From Shimia_B sp039815465 (GTDB lineage: Bacteria; Pseudomonadota; Alphaproteobacteria; Rhodobacterales; Rhodobacteraceae), in assembly GCA_039815465.1 (NCBI GenBank), contig JBCBZG010000007.1, positions 1 through 64,000 of the forward strand: DNA of 64,000 nt, written 5' to 3'. Shown here in pieces: positions 25,147 to 33,696 of the stretch. Position numbers and translations under genes: made by a program. The notes below the pieces were generated by a model that had not been told where the DNA came from, did not search any database, and saw nothing but the letters and a program-made list of their open reading frames with translations. Position 1 is the stretch's first letter. Each line of letters starts with the position of its first letter.

Positions 25147-26043
25147 TTAGATCAGGGCGGTAAGCGCGGCGAGCACGAGGATGGCCCACCAGGTGCGCCA
25201 GAGCGCTTTTGTGGCGATTTCGATATCTTTGGGGCCTAGGGTGCGGCGTCCGGCGGGGTGAACAAAGGGGAAATCGCGCAACGCGCCGTCATAGGCGCGG
25301 GGACCCGCAAGGGCGATGTCGAGTGAACGGGCGAGCGCGCTTTCCGGCCAGCCTGCATTGGGGGATCGGTGTTTGGGGGCCTCCCGGCGGACGTCCGCCC
25401 ATTTGGCGAGCGTGCCATGGGTGGCGAGGATGAGGAGCGCGGTGAGGCGGGCGGGGATCCAGTTGAGGACGTCGTCGAGGCGGGCTGAGGCCCAGCCGAA
25501 GTCTTCGTGGCGCGGGGTGCGGTAGCCGATCATGGAATCGGCGGTGTTGATGGCCTTGTAGGCAAGCATCGCGGGCAGGCCGCCGATGGCGAACCAGAAG
25601 GCGGGGGCGGTGACCCCGTCGGAGAGGTTTTCGGCAGCGCTTTCGATGGCGGCGCGGGCGACGGCGGGCTCATCCATCTGCGCGGTGTCGCGGCCGACGA
25701 TCATGGCGACGGATGTGCGGCCTTCTTTGAGGGAGTTGCGGAGTGCGTCCGCGACGGCCTGGACGTGCTCGACGAGCGATTTTTGGGCGAGCAGGATGGC
25801 GGCGACGATGGCCTCGATGGGCCAGCCTAAGGCGGCGATGGCTGTACCGATGGTGAGGCTCGCCATGAGGAGGGCTGCGGTGACCAGGACGCCTTTGGCG
25901 CGTTTGTGGTTGCCTGTGTTGAATGCTTTGTCGGCCCAGCCAATGGCACGCCCCATGAGGACAGCGGGGTGGGGGGCGCGGTCCCAGAGCCATTTCGGCT
26001 CCCCCAGCACCGCATCGAGGATCAGGGCAAGCGTGAGCGTCAT
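25147..26043 (-). CDS. cobD: Adenosylcobinamide-phosphate synthase
   Basis: CobD (CbiB) is an inner-membrane enzyme that attaches the aminopropanol (phosphate) side chain to adenosylcobyric acid. The 298-residue protein has several membrane helices and the family blocks LDAVLGEPKWLWDRAPHPAVLMG, ESAAENLSDGVTAPAFWFAIGGLP and NTADSMIGYRTPRHEDFGW. It overlaps cobC by 4 bases, which matches the pathway: CobC makes the aminopropanol phosphate used here. Several transmembrane helices are visible at about 45-75 and 195-215. Identification is secure. Confidence 0.95.
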   Translation of the reverse strand: MTLTLALILDAVLGEPKWLWDRAPHPAVLMGRAIGWADKAFNTGNHKRAKGVLVTAALLMASLTIGTAIAALGWPIEAIVAAILLAQKSLVEHVQAVADALRNSLKEGRTSVAMIVGRDTAQMDEPAVARAAIESAAENLSDGVTAPAFWFAIGGLPAMLAYKAINTADSMIGYRTPRHEDFGWASARLDDVLNWIPARLTALLILATHGTLAKWADVRREAPKHRSPNAGWPESALARSLDIALAGPRAYDGALRDFPFVHPAGRRTLGPKDIEIATKALWRTWWAILVLAALTALI

Positions 26044-27050
26044 GATGGCAGGTCGGCGTTCCCGCGGCTGGCTGCGCCAGCGCGGATCACCCCGCCCGCC
26101 ATCCCCAGTGCGGTTTCGAGTTGCGGCCAGCGGTCTTGGGGCGGCAAGCCTAGGCGGAGCCAGGTGCTTGAGTAGGGGAAGATGCGGGACCAGATGTGGT
26201 GTTGGGCCAGGTGCTCTTGCGCGGCGGATGCATCGGCGGTGTCGTAGAGGCGGAAGAGAGTCGTGCCGCCGAGTGCTTTTGCGCCTGCGGCGGCCATGAG
26301 GCGGTCGAGTTTTGTGGCCTCTGCCGCCAGGGTGTCGCGGGTGGCTGCGGCCCAGGCGTGGTCTTCAAGGGCGGCGGTGCCCACCGCTTGCGCGACGCCG
26401 GAGACGGCCCAGGGGCCCAGGCGGTCGGTGAGGGTGGGCTGTGTGCTCAGAGTTTCGGGGTGGGCGATGGCGAAGCCGAGGCGCAGGCCAGCGAGGCCCC
26501 AGAATTTGCCAAAGCTCTTCAGAACCACGGTCCCTGGTGTGGCGGTGCGGGCGATCTGGCTCGCCTCTGGCATCACGTCGCAGAAGCTTTCGTCGATGAT
26601 GGTGAGGGTGCCGCCCGGCGCATCGTCCCAGCGGCGCCCGTCGGGATTGTTGGGGTGAACGTAGACATGGACCGGCGCGCTTGGGTCGCTCTCGCTCACC
26701 TCCCGCCCGTGGGCGCGGAAGGCGGCGGCGTGTTCGTTATAGGTGGGGCCGGGGATATAGGCCGCGCCACCCGCCAGCGTCGGCATCTGCGCGATGAGGG
26801 CGGAGGCGCCGGGGGCGGCGATGACCTCTGCCACGTCAGGCACCCCCCAAAATTCGCGGGCGGCTGAGATGAGCGCATTGGCCGCCCCACTGTCTGGGAG
26901 CGCGGTCCAGGCGTCCCCTCCCAAGATTGGGAGGGGGTAGGGGGAGGGGTTGATGCCGGTGGACAGGTCAATCCAATCCGCGCGGGTGCCGCCGTAGCGT
27001 GCAATCGCGGCGTCCAAGCCGCCGCCGTGGTCTCTGCCGGTCCCAATCAT
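26040..27050 (-). CDS. cobC: Threonine-phosphate decarboxylase-like aminotransferase
   Basis: A PLP-dependent fold-type I enzyme of 336 residues, assigned to the cobalamin branch that forms (R)-1-amino-2-propanol phosphate. It shows IDLSTGINPSPYPLP at the N-terminus, VYVHPNNPDGRRWD, TIIDESFCDVMPEAS with the PLP-pyridine Asp, and the Schiff-base lysine in VVLKSFGKFWGLAGLRLGF. Coupling to cobD by a 4-base overlap supports the role over a histidinol-phosphate aminotransferase. It starts 21 bases from the end of the glutathionyl-hydroquinone reductase gene, which is on the same strand. Confidence 0.93.
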   Translation of the reverse strand: MIGTGRDHGGGLDAAIARYGGTRADWIDLSTGINPSPYPLPILGGDAWTALPDSGAANALISAAREFWGVPDVAEVIAAPGASALIAQMPTLAGGAAYIPGPTYNEHAAAFRAHGREVSESDPSAPVHVYVHPNNPDGRRWDDAPGGTLTIIDESFCDVMPEASQIARTATPGTVVLKSFGKFWGLAGLRLGFAIAHPETLSTQPTLTDRLGPWAVSGVAQAVGTAALEDHAWAAATRDTLAAEATKLDRLMAAAGAKALGGTTLFRLYDTADASAAQEHLAQHHIWSRIFPYSSTWLRLGLPPQDRWPQLETALGMAGGVIRAGAASRGNADLPS

Positions 27051-27071
27051 GGGGCGGACAGGTGCATAGGT

Positions 27072-28061
27072 TTAGGCGGCTTGCAAGACCTCGCGGCCAT
27101 GGGGCGCCCACCAGTCGATTTCTGGGTTCACGGGAATGATCCGGTGGGGGTTAATGCTCTCGTGGCTGTAGTGGTAGTGGCGCACGATATGGGCCATGTT
27201 CACCGTCTGAGCCACGCCGGGCCATTGGTAGAGCTCTCGCGTGTAGGCCCAGAGTGAGGGGTAATCCATCAGCCGCCGTTTGTTGCACTTGAAATGCAGG
27301 TGGTAGACGGGGTCAAACCGCACGAGCGTGGTGAAGAGCCGCCAATCGGCCTCTGTCATCCGGTCGCCCATGAGGTAGCGGTGGGCGGTCAGGCGCTCCT
27401 CCAGCCAGTCGAGCGTATCAAAGAGCGGGCCCACGGCGGCGTCATAGGCCGCTTGCGTGGTGGCAAAGCCTGACTTGTAGACCCCGTTGTTGAGCGTATC
27501 GTAGATGCGCGCGTTCACGGGCTCGATCTCCGCCCGCAGGTCTGCGGGCCAGAGGTCGAGCGTGTTGCCCGTGATGCCGTCGAAGGCGGCATTGAACATG
27601 CGGATGATCTCGGAGCTTTCGTTCGACACGATCGTCTCCGTCGCTTTGTCCCAGAGGATCGGCACGGTGACCCGCGTCGTCACACCCGGCTGCGCCTTTA
27701 CATAAATGTCGCGCGCATGGGTGGAGCCGTAGAGCGTGTCGCCCGTGGCGCCGTCCTCATCGGTCTCGAATGTCCAGCCGTCGGCCATCATGTCGGGGTG
27801 GACGGCATCGACGGTGATGAGGTCCTCTAACCCTTTGAGTTTCCGAAAGATCAAGGCGCGGTGCGCCCAAGGGCAAGCGTAGGAGACGTAGAGGTGGTAG
27901 CGTCCGGCCTCCGCCTTATATCCGGCAACCCCAGACGGTCCTGCGCTGCCGTCGGCGGTGATCCAGTTGCGGAACGTTGCTTCCTGCCGCTTGAACGCGC
28001 CGCCGGTGGATTTGGTGTCGTACCAGCGGTCGACCCACTGGCCGTCTACGAGCAGTCCCAT
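27072..28061 (-). CDS. Glutathionyl-hydroquinone reductase (GST Xi class)
   Basis: A glutathione S-transferase-fold enzyme (YqjG/ECM4 family) that reduces glutathionyl-hydroquinones using an active-site cysteine. The signature YVSYACPWAHRALIFRKLKG holds the catalytic Cys; VPILWDKATETIVSNESSEI is the glutathione-binding site; and LMGDRMTEADWRLFTTLVRF is the C-terminal helical motif. The ATG at 28061 gives 329 residues and the typical MGLLVDGQWVDRWYDT start; the frame is open 51 codons upstream. It may lead the cobC-cobD operon. The family is secure, the natural substrate not known. Confidence 0.93.
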   Translation of the reverse strand: MGLLVDGQWVDRWYDTKSTGGAFKRQEATFRNWITADGSAGPSGVAGYKAEAGRYHLYVSYACPWAHRALIFRKLKGLEDLITVDAVHPDMMADGWTFETDEDGATGDTLYGSTHARDIYVKAQPGVTTRVTVPILWDKATETIVSNESSEIIRMFNAAFDGITGNTLDLWPADLRAEIEPVNARIYDTLNNGVYKSGFATTQAAYDAAVGPLFDTLDWLEERLTAHRYLMGDRMTEADWRLFTTLVRFDPVYHLHFKCNKRRLMDYPSLWAYTRELYQWPGVAQTVNMAHIVRHYHYSHESINPHRIIPVNPEIDWWAPHGREVLQAA

Positions 28062-28196
28062 CTGTGATCTCCTTGTTCTCGCACCAACATGCGCAGTCCG
28101 GCGCGTGAGAAAAGCCCGACTGCCGCGCGGGAGGGCTGCGCGCGTGCACAGGTCGGCGTCGCTGGTGCTTTCCGGGCGGTGTGGTAGAGCCGTCCC

Positions 28197-29390
28197 ATGT
28201 CCAGGCCCCCCCATCTCGCGACGCTCATGATCTGCTCTGCCGTGACTGTGCTGTCGCTCAACATGTTTTTGCCGTCGCTCGCGCAGATCGCGCGGGAGTT
28301 TGGGGTGAGCTTTGCCACCGTCACTTGGGCTGTGTCGGGGTATTTGGGCGTGACTGCGGCGTTGCAGCTGTTCATCGGGCCGATCTCCGACCGGGTGGGG
28401 CGGCGGCCGGTGGTGCTGTGCGCGTTCACCGCGTTTACGCTTTTGTCGGTGGTTTGCGCGATGGCAGAGAGCTTTGCGCTCTTTCTCACGGCGCGGCTTT
28501 TGCAGGGTGCCGTGATCGCGGGGGCGACCATGGCGCTTGCGACGGTGCGCGACACCGCGGACGCGGAGCGTGCGGCGAGCCAGATCTCCTGGGTGAGTAT
28601 GGGGATGGCTGTGGGGCCGATGATTGCGCCGGTGATTGGCGGGGCGCTCGATGCGGCCTTTGGCTGGCGGTCCGTCTTTTGGTTTTTGGCCCTGGGCGGC
28701 GCGACGGCGAGCGTGCTTGCAGCCGTGGATTGGGGGGAGACGAACAGGGCCAAGAGCGCGAGCTTTGGCGCGCAGTTCCGCGCTTATCCCGCGCTGCTTG
28801 CGGCGCCGGCGTTCTGGGCCTTTTCGGGCGTCGTGATCATGGGGGTGGGCTGCTTTTACATCTTTATCAGCGGCGCGCCTTTGGTGGCGGACCGGGTGCT
28901 CGATATCTCCAGCACGGAGCTTGGGTTGGCCATTGGGATCATCACCATGGGCTTTTTCCTGGGCAATGGGGTTTCTGGAACGGTGGCGACGCGCGTGGGT
29001 CTGGGCGGGATGGTCGTGGCAGGCCGCGCTTTGCAGGTCGCGGCGATCTCGGTGAACCTGGGGCTGCTGTGGGCCGGGCTTTTTGAGCCGATCAGCTTTT
29101 TTGGCCTCATGGCGCTTGTGGGGTTTGGCAATGGTATCGCGAGCCCGTCGGCCAATGCGGGGCTTATGTCAGTGAACCCGGCGCTCGCGGGCAGTGCGGC
29201 GGGGCTGTCGGGGTCGTTGACGCTGGGGCTCGGGGCGGTGTTTACGGCGCTGTCTGCCCGGTTGATGGAGGCCGGGCCGCCCGCAGCGATGCTGCTGATC
29301 ACCATGCTTGTGGTGGCGTGTCTTGGGCTTGGGTGCGCTGTCGCGGCCTATAGGCTGACGGCGGGCTCGGCGAGGGCCTCGCGCACGTAG
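28197..29390 (+). CDS. MFS transporter, Bcr/CflA drug-resistance type
   Basis: A 397-residue inner-membrane proton antiporter with twelve hydrophobic helices. The loop between helices 2 and 3 has the MFS motif (GPISDRVGRRPVVLCAF), and helix 5 carries the drug/H+ antiporter pattern (GMAVGPMIAPVIGGAL). Bcr/CflA members export bicyclomycin, chloramphenicol or sulfonamides, but the substrate here is unknown. It ends 43 bases inside the convergent bchO gene, which marks the left edge of the photosynthesis cluster. Confidence 0.9.
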   Translation: MSRPPHLATLMICSAVTVLSLNMFLPSLAQIAREFGVSFATVTWAVSGYLGVTAALQLFIGPISDRVGRRPVVLCAFTAFTLLSVVCAMAESFALFLTARLLQGAVIAGATMALATVRDTADAERAASQISWVSMGMAVGPMIAPVIGGALDAAFGWRSVFWFLALGGATASVLAAVDWGETNRAKSASFGAQFRAYPALLAAPAFWAFSGVVIMGVGCFYIFISGAPLVADRVLDISSTELGLAIGIITMGFFLGNGVSGTVATRVGLGGMVVAGRALQVAAISVNLGLLWAGLFEPISFFGLMALVGFGNGIASPSANAGLMSVNPALAGSAAGLSGSLTLGLGAVFTALSARLMEAGPPAAMLLITMLVVACLGLGCAVAAYRLTAGSARASRT

Positions 29391-30223
29391 TCTGCGATCC
29401 GCGCGGGGGCTTCCTCGTGGGCGAGGTGGCCGAGGTCGGGCATCGCGATGAGCTCCGCATTGGGCATGCGCGCGGCGGCCTTTTCGGACACGGATGGCGG
29501 GACGGTGCGGTCCCCTGCGGCGGTGATCAGCACGGTGCGGGCTGCGTTGCGGGGCAGGCGGGCGAGCAGGGGGTCGAGCGTCCAGCCCGCCATCATCCGG
29601 AGCGTGCCGTCCACGTGCTGCGCGCTGGAGGCCAGGTGGCGGTAGAGCGTGCGGCCCTCGGCGTCGATCTGTGACCCCGTGCCATCGAGGAGCCGGTTCA
29701 CCACCGATTGCGAGCCGCTCAGGTTCGACACCGCCAGTGCCGTCAGCGGGTTCAGCGCCATCATCCGCGCGGCCAGCGGGAAGGCCCATCCGGCGACGCC
29801 TTCGAACTTTCCCAGGGCGGCGTTGATGCCGATGACGGGGCCTTTCGTCACCTCCGCCTCCGCCAGGCGAAGCGCGAGGGCTGCGCCTGCGGAGTGGCCG
29901 ATGATGGCTTCGGGCCGCCAGCCTTCGGTCCAGAGCAGCGATCCGATATCGGCGGCCATGGCGTCGATCCCATAGCGGCCCGCGATGCCGGGACGCGAAA
30001 AGCCCTGGCCGGGCAGGTCGATGGCGATGCAGCGGTGGTGTTCGGCGAGGAGCGGCAGGAGGCCCCGAAAGCTCTGCGTGGCGCCGCCTGCGCCGTGGAT
30101 CAAAAGCAGGTCCGGGCCGTCGCCTAGGATCTGCACATGCCAGCGTCCGCGCCCCTTTGCGGTGGGCAGAAAGTGGCTATGGGCCGCGTGCGGCCAGATG
30201 GGTTTGAGCCGGGCCCAGTTCAT
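29348..30223 (-). CDS. bchO: Alpha/beta hydrolase BchO, Mg-chelatase associated
   Basis: An alpha/beta-hydrolase always found with bchI and bchD in Rhodobacter-type clusters; its exact role in Mg insertion is unresolved. It has the oxyanion HGAGGATQSF, the nucleophile elbow IGHSAGAALALRLA, and the C-terminal ITAAGDRTVPP and MPDLGHLAHEE supplying the Asp and His. The 291-residue length is normal. It overlaps bchD by 4 bases as the last gene of the leftward crtA-bchI-bchD-bchO operon. Its 3' end overlaps the MFS gene on the other strand by 43 bases. Confidence 0.94.
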   Translation of the reverse strand: MNWARLKPIWPHAAHSHFLPTAKGRGRWHVQILGDGPDLLLIHGAGGATQSFRGLLPLLAEHHRCIAIDLPGQGFSRPGIAGRYGIDAMAADIGSLLWTEGWRPEAIIGHSAGAALALRLAEAEVTKGPVIGINAALGKFEGVAGWAFPLAARMMALNPLTALAVSNLSGSQSVVNRLLDGTGSQIDAEGRTLYRHLASSAQHVDGTLRMMAGWTLDPLLARLPRNAARTVLITAAGDRTVPPSVSEKAAARMPNAELIAMPDLGHLAHEEAPARIADYVREALAEPAVSL

Positions 30224-31866
30224 GGCGCAAGCGCGCTGCTCACGGCGGTGCTGAGCTTGTCTGCATTGGCGCGGGGCAGCGGCAGGTAGGCGCCGTCCAT
30301 CGTTTCCGCCAGGGTCCTAAGCGCGCGTTCGGGGCGGCGCCCGGTGTCGATCACCAGCGCTTCCACGCCCTGCGCGAGCGCTGCGCGCGCCATGCGGGTG
30401 CTGTCGCTGGCGGCGCGCTTGCGGTCGGCCTCCCCATCGAGTGCGACATTGGCGCGGCCGTCGGTGAGCAGGATCAGCGTCGGCGTCATGCCGCGCGCGC
30501 GGGCTTGGAGCGCGATGTCGGTCCCGGCTTGCAGCCCCGCCGCCAGCGGCGTGCCGCCCCCGCCGGGCAGCCCCGCGAGGCGGCGTTTGGTTTGCACGAG
30601 CGACCGGGTGGGGGGTAGCAGGACCTCCGCCTGGGCGCCGCGAAAGGCCACGAGCGCTACGTGGTCGCGCCGTGCGTAGGCTTCTGCGAGGAGGAGCTCG
30701 ATGGCGCCTTTCGCCTCCGCCAGGCGCGCCAAGGCTGCGGAGCCGGAGGCGTCGACGGTAAAGACGAGCAGGCGGTCGGATTTCTCCTCGAACCGTTTGA
30801 GGCGGATGTCGCTGGCGCGAACTTCCACGGGGCGGGTGAGCTTGCTTTGCGCCTTGCGGATGGCTTGCCAAGGCGCTGCGGCGCGGAGCGTTGCCACCAG
30901 GTCGAGCCGCGATTGCCCGTCGAGCCGCCCGGGGCGGGAGGGAAGCGGCCGCCCGCGGCGGTTCGACACTTTCTTTGACCCTGCGCCGCTGCCCTTGGCG
31001 CCGCGATGGGCGCGCTTGGCGGCGACTTGGGCCAGGATGTCCACGGGCAGAACGGCGCGCACAGCCTCCAGCAGCATCTCTTGGGGGATGTCGAAGCTCT
31101 GATCTTCGTCACTGTCGTTGAACGCGGGGTCATCGCCCTCGGGCGGTGGCGGTGGCGGGTCGCTGGTGTCGGCCTGCTGCGGCAGGCGCGTGGCGCGGGG
31201 GGCGAGGGTGAGGATCGCGGCGGCCTCGATATCCTCGCCCGTGAGCGCGCGGCGCCGGTGGAGCGCGGCGTGGGCGCGGGCGGCCCACAGGCAAAAGAGC
31301 GCGGCGCGGGGGCTGGCGACGCCCAACGCCTCGGACAGTTCGGCGATTTGGGCCACGTCCGCCTCGCTGGCGGTAACGTCTGACGGTTCGGGCAGGGTGC
31401 CCAGGCTCACCAGCGCGTCGCCGCAGGCGATCCCGTCGAGGTCGATGTGAAAGGCCAGCCGGTCGCGGAGCGCGGCGGCGAGGTGTTCGTCGTCGCCTGC
31501 GCCTTCGTCCATCGCGATGAGCCGGTGCCCGGTGTCGAGCGCCTGGCTGAGCCGCGCGGCGAGCCCCGGTTCGGCGCGTTCGGCCATGGGCAGGATCAAG
31601 AGCGCGGGCTGGGCCAGGAGCCCCGCCGCGCGCACTTCGCGCCCTGCGGCCAGGGTCGCGGCGAGGTCGAGCCCGCCGAAGAGCTGTTCATCACTGATGG
31701 TGAGCGGCACCTTGCGGGGGGTGAGCGGCAGGCGCGCGAGGCAGTCCATCCAGCGGTCCCGCACGGGGCCTGCGCGCGCGCGCAGCGCCACACCGCCCAG
31801 ACGCGGTTCCAGCGCCAAAAGCTTGAGCGCCAGGAGCGCTTGCGCCCAACGCCGCGTGGGGTCCAT
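30220..31866 (-). CDS. bchD: Magnesium chelatase subunit D
   Basis: BchD forms a ring complex with BchI that drives Mg2+ insertion into protoporphyrin IX on BchH. The 548-residue protein has a degenerate AAA+ N-terminal half, an Asp/Glu/Pro-rich linker (around residues 245-275), and a C-terminal von Willebrand A domain with the MIDAS motif VFTVDASGSAALARLAEAKG. The ATG at 31866 shares one base with the bchI stop (TGATG), so the longer frame to 32013 is dismissed. It is translated between bchI and bchO. Confidence 0.96.
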   Translation of the reverse strand: MDPTRRWAQALLALKLLALEPRLGGVALRARAGPVRDRWMDCLARLPLTPRKVPLTISDEQLFGGLDLAATLAAGREVRAAGLLAQPALLILPMAERAEPGLAARLSQALDTGHRLIAMDEGAGDDEHLAAALRDRLAFHIDLDGIACGDALVSLGTLPEPSDVTASEADVAQIAELSEALGVASPRAALFCLWAARAHAALHRRRALTGEDIEAAAILTLAPRATRLPQQADTSDPPPPPPEGDDPAFNDSDEDQSFDIPQEMLLEAVRAVLPVDILAQVAAKRAHRGAKGSGAGSKKVSNRRGRPLPSRPGRLDGQSRLDLVATLRAAAPWQAIRKAQSKLTRPVEVRASDIRLKRFEEKSDRLLVFTVDASGSAALARLAEAKGAIELLLAEAYARRDHVALVAFRGAQAEVLLPPTRSLVQTKRRLAGLPGGGGTPLAAGLQAGTDIALQARARGMTPTLILLTDGRANVALDGEADRKRAASDSTRMARAALAQGVEALVIDTGRRPERALRTLAETMDGAYLPLPRANADKLSTAVSSALAP

Positions 31867-32870
31867 CACGCGCCCAGCACCTCTTCGACGACGCGCGTGA
31901 CGCGGGTGCCGGAGCCTGCCTCGTCCAGCGGGTCGCGGCGGAGCCGGTGGCGCAGCGCAGACGGCGCGACGATGCCGATGTGATCGGCGTTCAGCTTGCG
32001 CTGACCTTCCCACGCGGCGAGCGCGCGGCCCGCTTTGAGCAGTGTCAGCTCCCCCCGGAGCCCGTCGGAGCCGAGCGCCAGGCAGAGCTCCGCGCAGGTT
32101 TCGAGCATGGCGGGCGGGGTCACGACAGAGGGTAGGAGTTCGCGCGCCGACAGGATGCGGTCACGGATACGCGTGTCTTCGGGCGCCCAGAGTGCGCAGA
32201 ATTTGTCGGGGTTCTGTTCAAAGTCATCGCGCCGCTGGATCACTTCGATCCGGGTTTGGATATCCTTGGGGGAGGCCACGTCGACCGAGAGGCCGAAGCG
32301 GTCGAGGAGCTGGGGCCTGAGCTCGCCTTCCTCCGGGTTGCCGGAGCCCACGAGCACGAAGCGCGCGGGGTGGCGGATCGACATGCCTTCTCGCTCCACC
32401 ACGTTTTCGCCCGTTTGGGCCACGTCGAGCAGGAGGTCCACGATGTGGTCTTCGAGCAAGTTCACCTCGTCGATATAGAGGTATCCGCGGTTTGCGCGCG
32501 CCAGGAGTCCGGCCTGGAACGCCTTTTTGCCCTGGGTCAGCGCCTTTTCGATGTCGAGCGCGCCGGTCACGCGGTCCTCCGTCGCGCCGAGCGGGAGGTC
32601 CACGACCGGGGTGGGGACTTCAGCTGGGGCGGCCTCTGGCACCTCGGCCCAGTCGGGGCAGGCGTCGTGGGTGGCGCTGTTGACCGGGCAGCCGGGTACG
32701 GCGGTGATCGGCGGCAGGAGCGAGGCCAGACCGCGCACAGCCGTGGATTTGCCCGTGCCGCGGTCGCCAAAGACCAGCACGCCGCCGATGGACGGGTCGA
32801 TGGCCGTCAGGATCATCGCGCGTTTCATCTCGTCCTGGCCCACGATGGCGGAGAATGGGAAAGCGGTCAT
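31866..32870 (-). CDS. bchI: Magnesium chelatase ATPase subunit I
   Basis: The AAA+ ATPase of Mg-chelatase, 334 residues. It has IVGQDEMKRAMILTAIDPS, the Walker A VFGDRGTGKSTAVRGL, the Walker B LYIDEVNLLEDHIVD, and the VGSGNPEEGELRPQLLDRFG segment with the arginine finger. It overlaps crtA by 4 bases and bchD by 1 base. Its promoter is inferred to lie upstream of crtA, where a PpsR site is present, so Mg insertion and carotenoid monooxygenation are under common repression in air. Confidence 0.97.
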   Translation of the reverse strand: MTAFPFSAIVGQDEMKRAMILTAIDPSIGGVLVFGDRGTGKSTAVRGLASLLPPITAVPGCPVNSATHDACPDWAEVPEAAPAEVPTPVVDLPLGATEDRVTGALDIEKALTQGKKAFQAGLLARANRGYLYIDEVNLLEDHIVDLLLDVAQTGENVVEREGMSIRHPARFVLVGSGNPEEGELRPQLLDRFGLSVDVASPKDIQTRIEVIQRRDDFEQNPDKFCALWAPEDTRIRDRILSARELLPSVVTPPAMLETCAELCLALGSDGLRGELTLLKAGRALAAWEGQRKLNADHIGIVAPSALRHRLRRDPLDEAGSGTRVTRVVEEVLGA

Positions 32871-33580
32871 GGCGCGTCATCCTTTAGTCTTGCGAGCGGG
32901 CTTTGCCCGTTCCACGCCCCGTGATCGCCGGTGACGGCGAAGCGGGCGTATAGTTCCTCACTGAACCAGTTGCCCTCGCGCACGGCCTTGATCGCGCGGG
33001 CGTGGGGCCCGTCCTTGCGCGCAAAAAGCGCCATGGATCGTGCGGAGGGCCAGATGGAGAAGGTCACTTGGTGGAGCCACGGGACCTCCCCGATGCCGAT
33101 CTTAAAGGCCACGTTTTCATCGAGCCCGATCCGTTCGGAGATGTCGGGGACACGGCCCCAGAATTTCATCATCACACTGGGTTTGATCGTGGCCCGGGTG
33201 AGCGCGGCGAGCGGTCCCTGGGGCGGTTCATCCGATGTTTGGAACGGTTGTTCGCCCGACCAGTTCCCGCGCGCCTGCGTCGGTGTCAGATAAACAGTCC
33301 AGCTTTCTTGTGCACGGTGGCGGTAGCGGGAGAAAAAGCGTTCCCCTTCGACCCGGGTGCGGGCGGTGTCGGCGTCGGGCCAGGTGCACAGGATCGCGTA
33401 GACGGCGGTATTGGGGATGGGGGTAAAGCCTTCGCCCGTGCCAGACCCGCAGAGCTTCCAAAAGCCAACATCGGGCACGCGTGGCAGGAGCATGCGGGAC
33501 ACACCCATCATGCCAAAGGCCCAAAGCTTGGGCCCGGCTCCGGCAAAGCGGAAAAAGCTCAAAGAGACGGTTTGGGTCAT
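32867..33580 (-). CDS. crtA: Spheroidene monooxygenase
   Basis: CrtA oxidises spheroidene to spheroidenone (or hydroxyspheroidene to its ketone) using O2. The 237-residue protein opens with VSLSFFRFAGAGPKLWAFGM and holds KLCGSGTGEGFTPIPN and FKIGIGEVPWLHQVTFSIW, typical of CrtA. The ATG at 33580 gives the normal length, whereas the open frame extends to 33616. It is the first gene of the leftward crtA-bchIDO operon, divergent from crtI across a 116-base gap with two PpsR sites. Its presence suggests spheroidenone as the aerobic carotenoid. Confidence 0.95.
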   Translation of the reverse strand: MTQTVSLSFFRFAGAGPKLWAFGMMGVSRMLLPRVPDVGFWKLCGSGTGEGFTPIPNTAVYAILCTWPDADTARTRVEGERFFSRYRHRAQESWTVYLTPTQARGNWSGEQPFQTSDEPPQGPLAALTRATIKPSVMMKFWGRVPDISERIGLDENVAFKIGIGEVPWLHQVTFSIWPSARSMALFARKDGPHARAIKAVREGNWFSEELYARFAVTGDHGAWNGQSPLARLKDDAP

Positions 33581-33595
33581 GCGGATTCCCCGATA

Positions 33596-33613
33596 TGTAA
33601 ATCTATCCTGACA
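33596..33613. promoter_or_regulatory. PpsR/CrtJ site TGT-N12-ACA (crtA side)
   Basis: An exact TGT-N12-ACA palindrome (TGTAAATC...CCTGACA), 15 bases upstream of the crtA start. PpsR/CrtJ represses pigment genes at such sites under aerobic conditions. Confidence 0.85.
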
Positions 33614-33661
33614 CATATATGAAAATATGGGAAGACATCTCCGCCATTCGCCCCCTATATA

Positions 33662-33679
33662 TGTAAATCAAAGCTGACA
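33662..33679. promoter_or_regulatory. PpsR/CrtJ site TGT-N12-ACA (crtI side)
   Basis: The second exact TGT-N12-ACA (TGTAAATCAAAGCTGACA), 17 bases before the crtI start and 48 bases from the crtA-side site. The two sites share TGTAAATC and CTGACA, so paired or looped binding across the divergent promoters is plausible. Confidence 0.85.
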
Positions 33680-33696
33680 GCTGGGAATCGTATGAC

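Noticed and set aside
31866..32013. Extended BchD start at 32013 and similar long 5' extensions of dapA, cobO, cobN, crtF and bchB.
   Set aside because: These extensions overlap well-defined upstream genes or lack family similarity; stop/start overlaps, Shine-Dalgarno sites or family starts mark the shorter forms.
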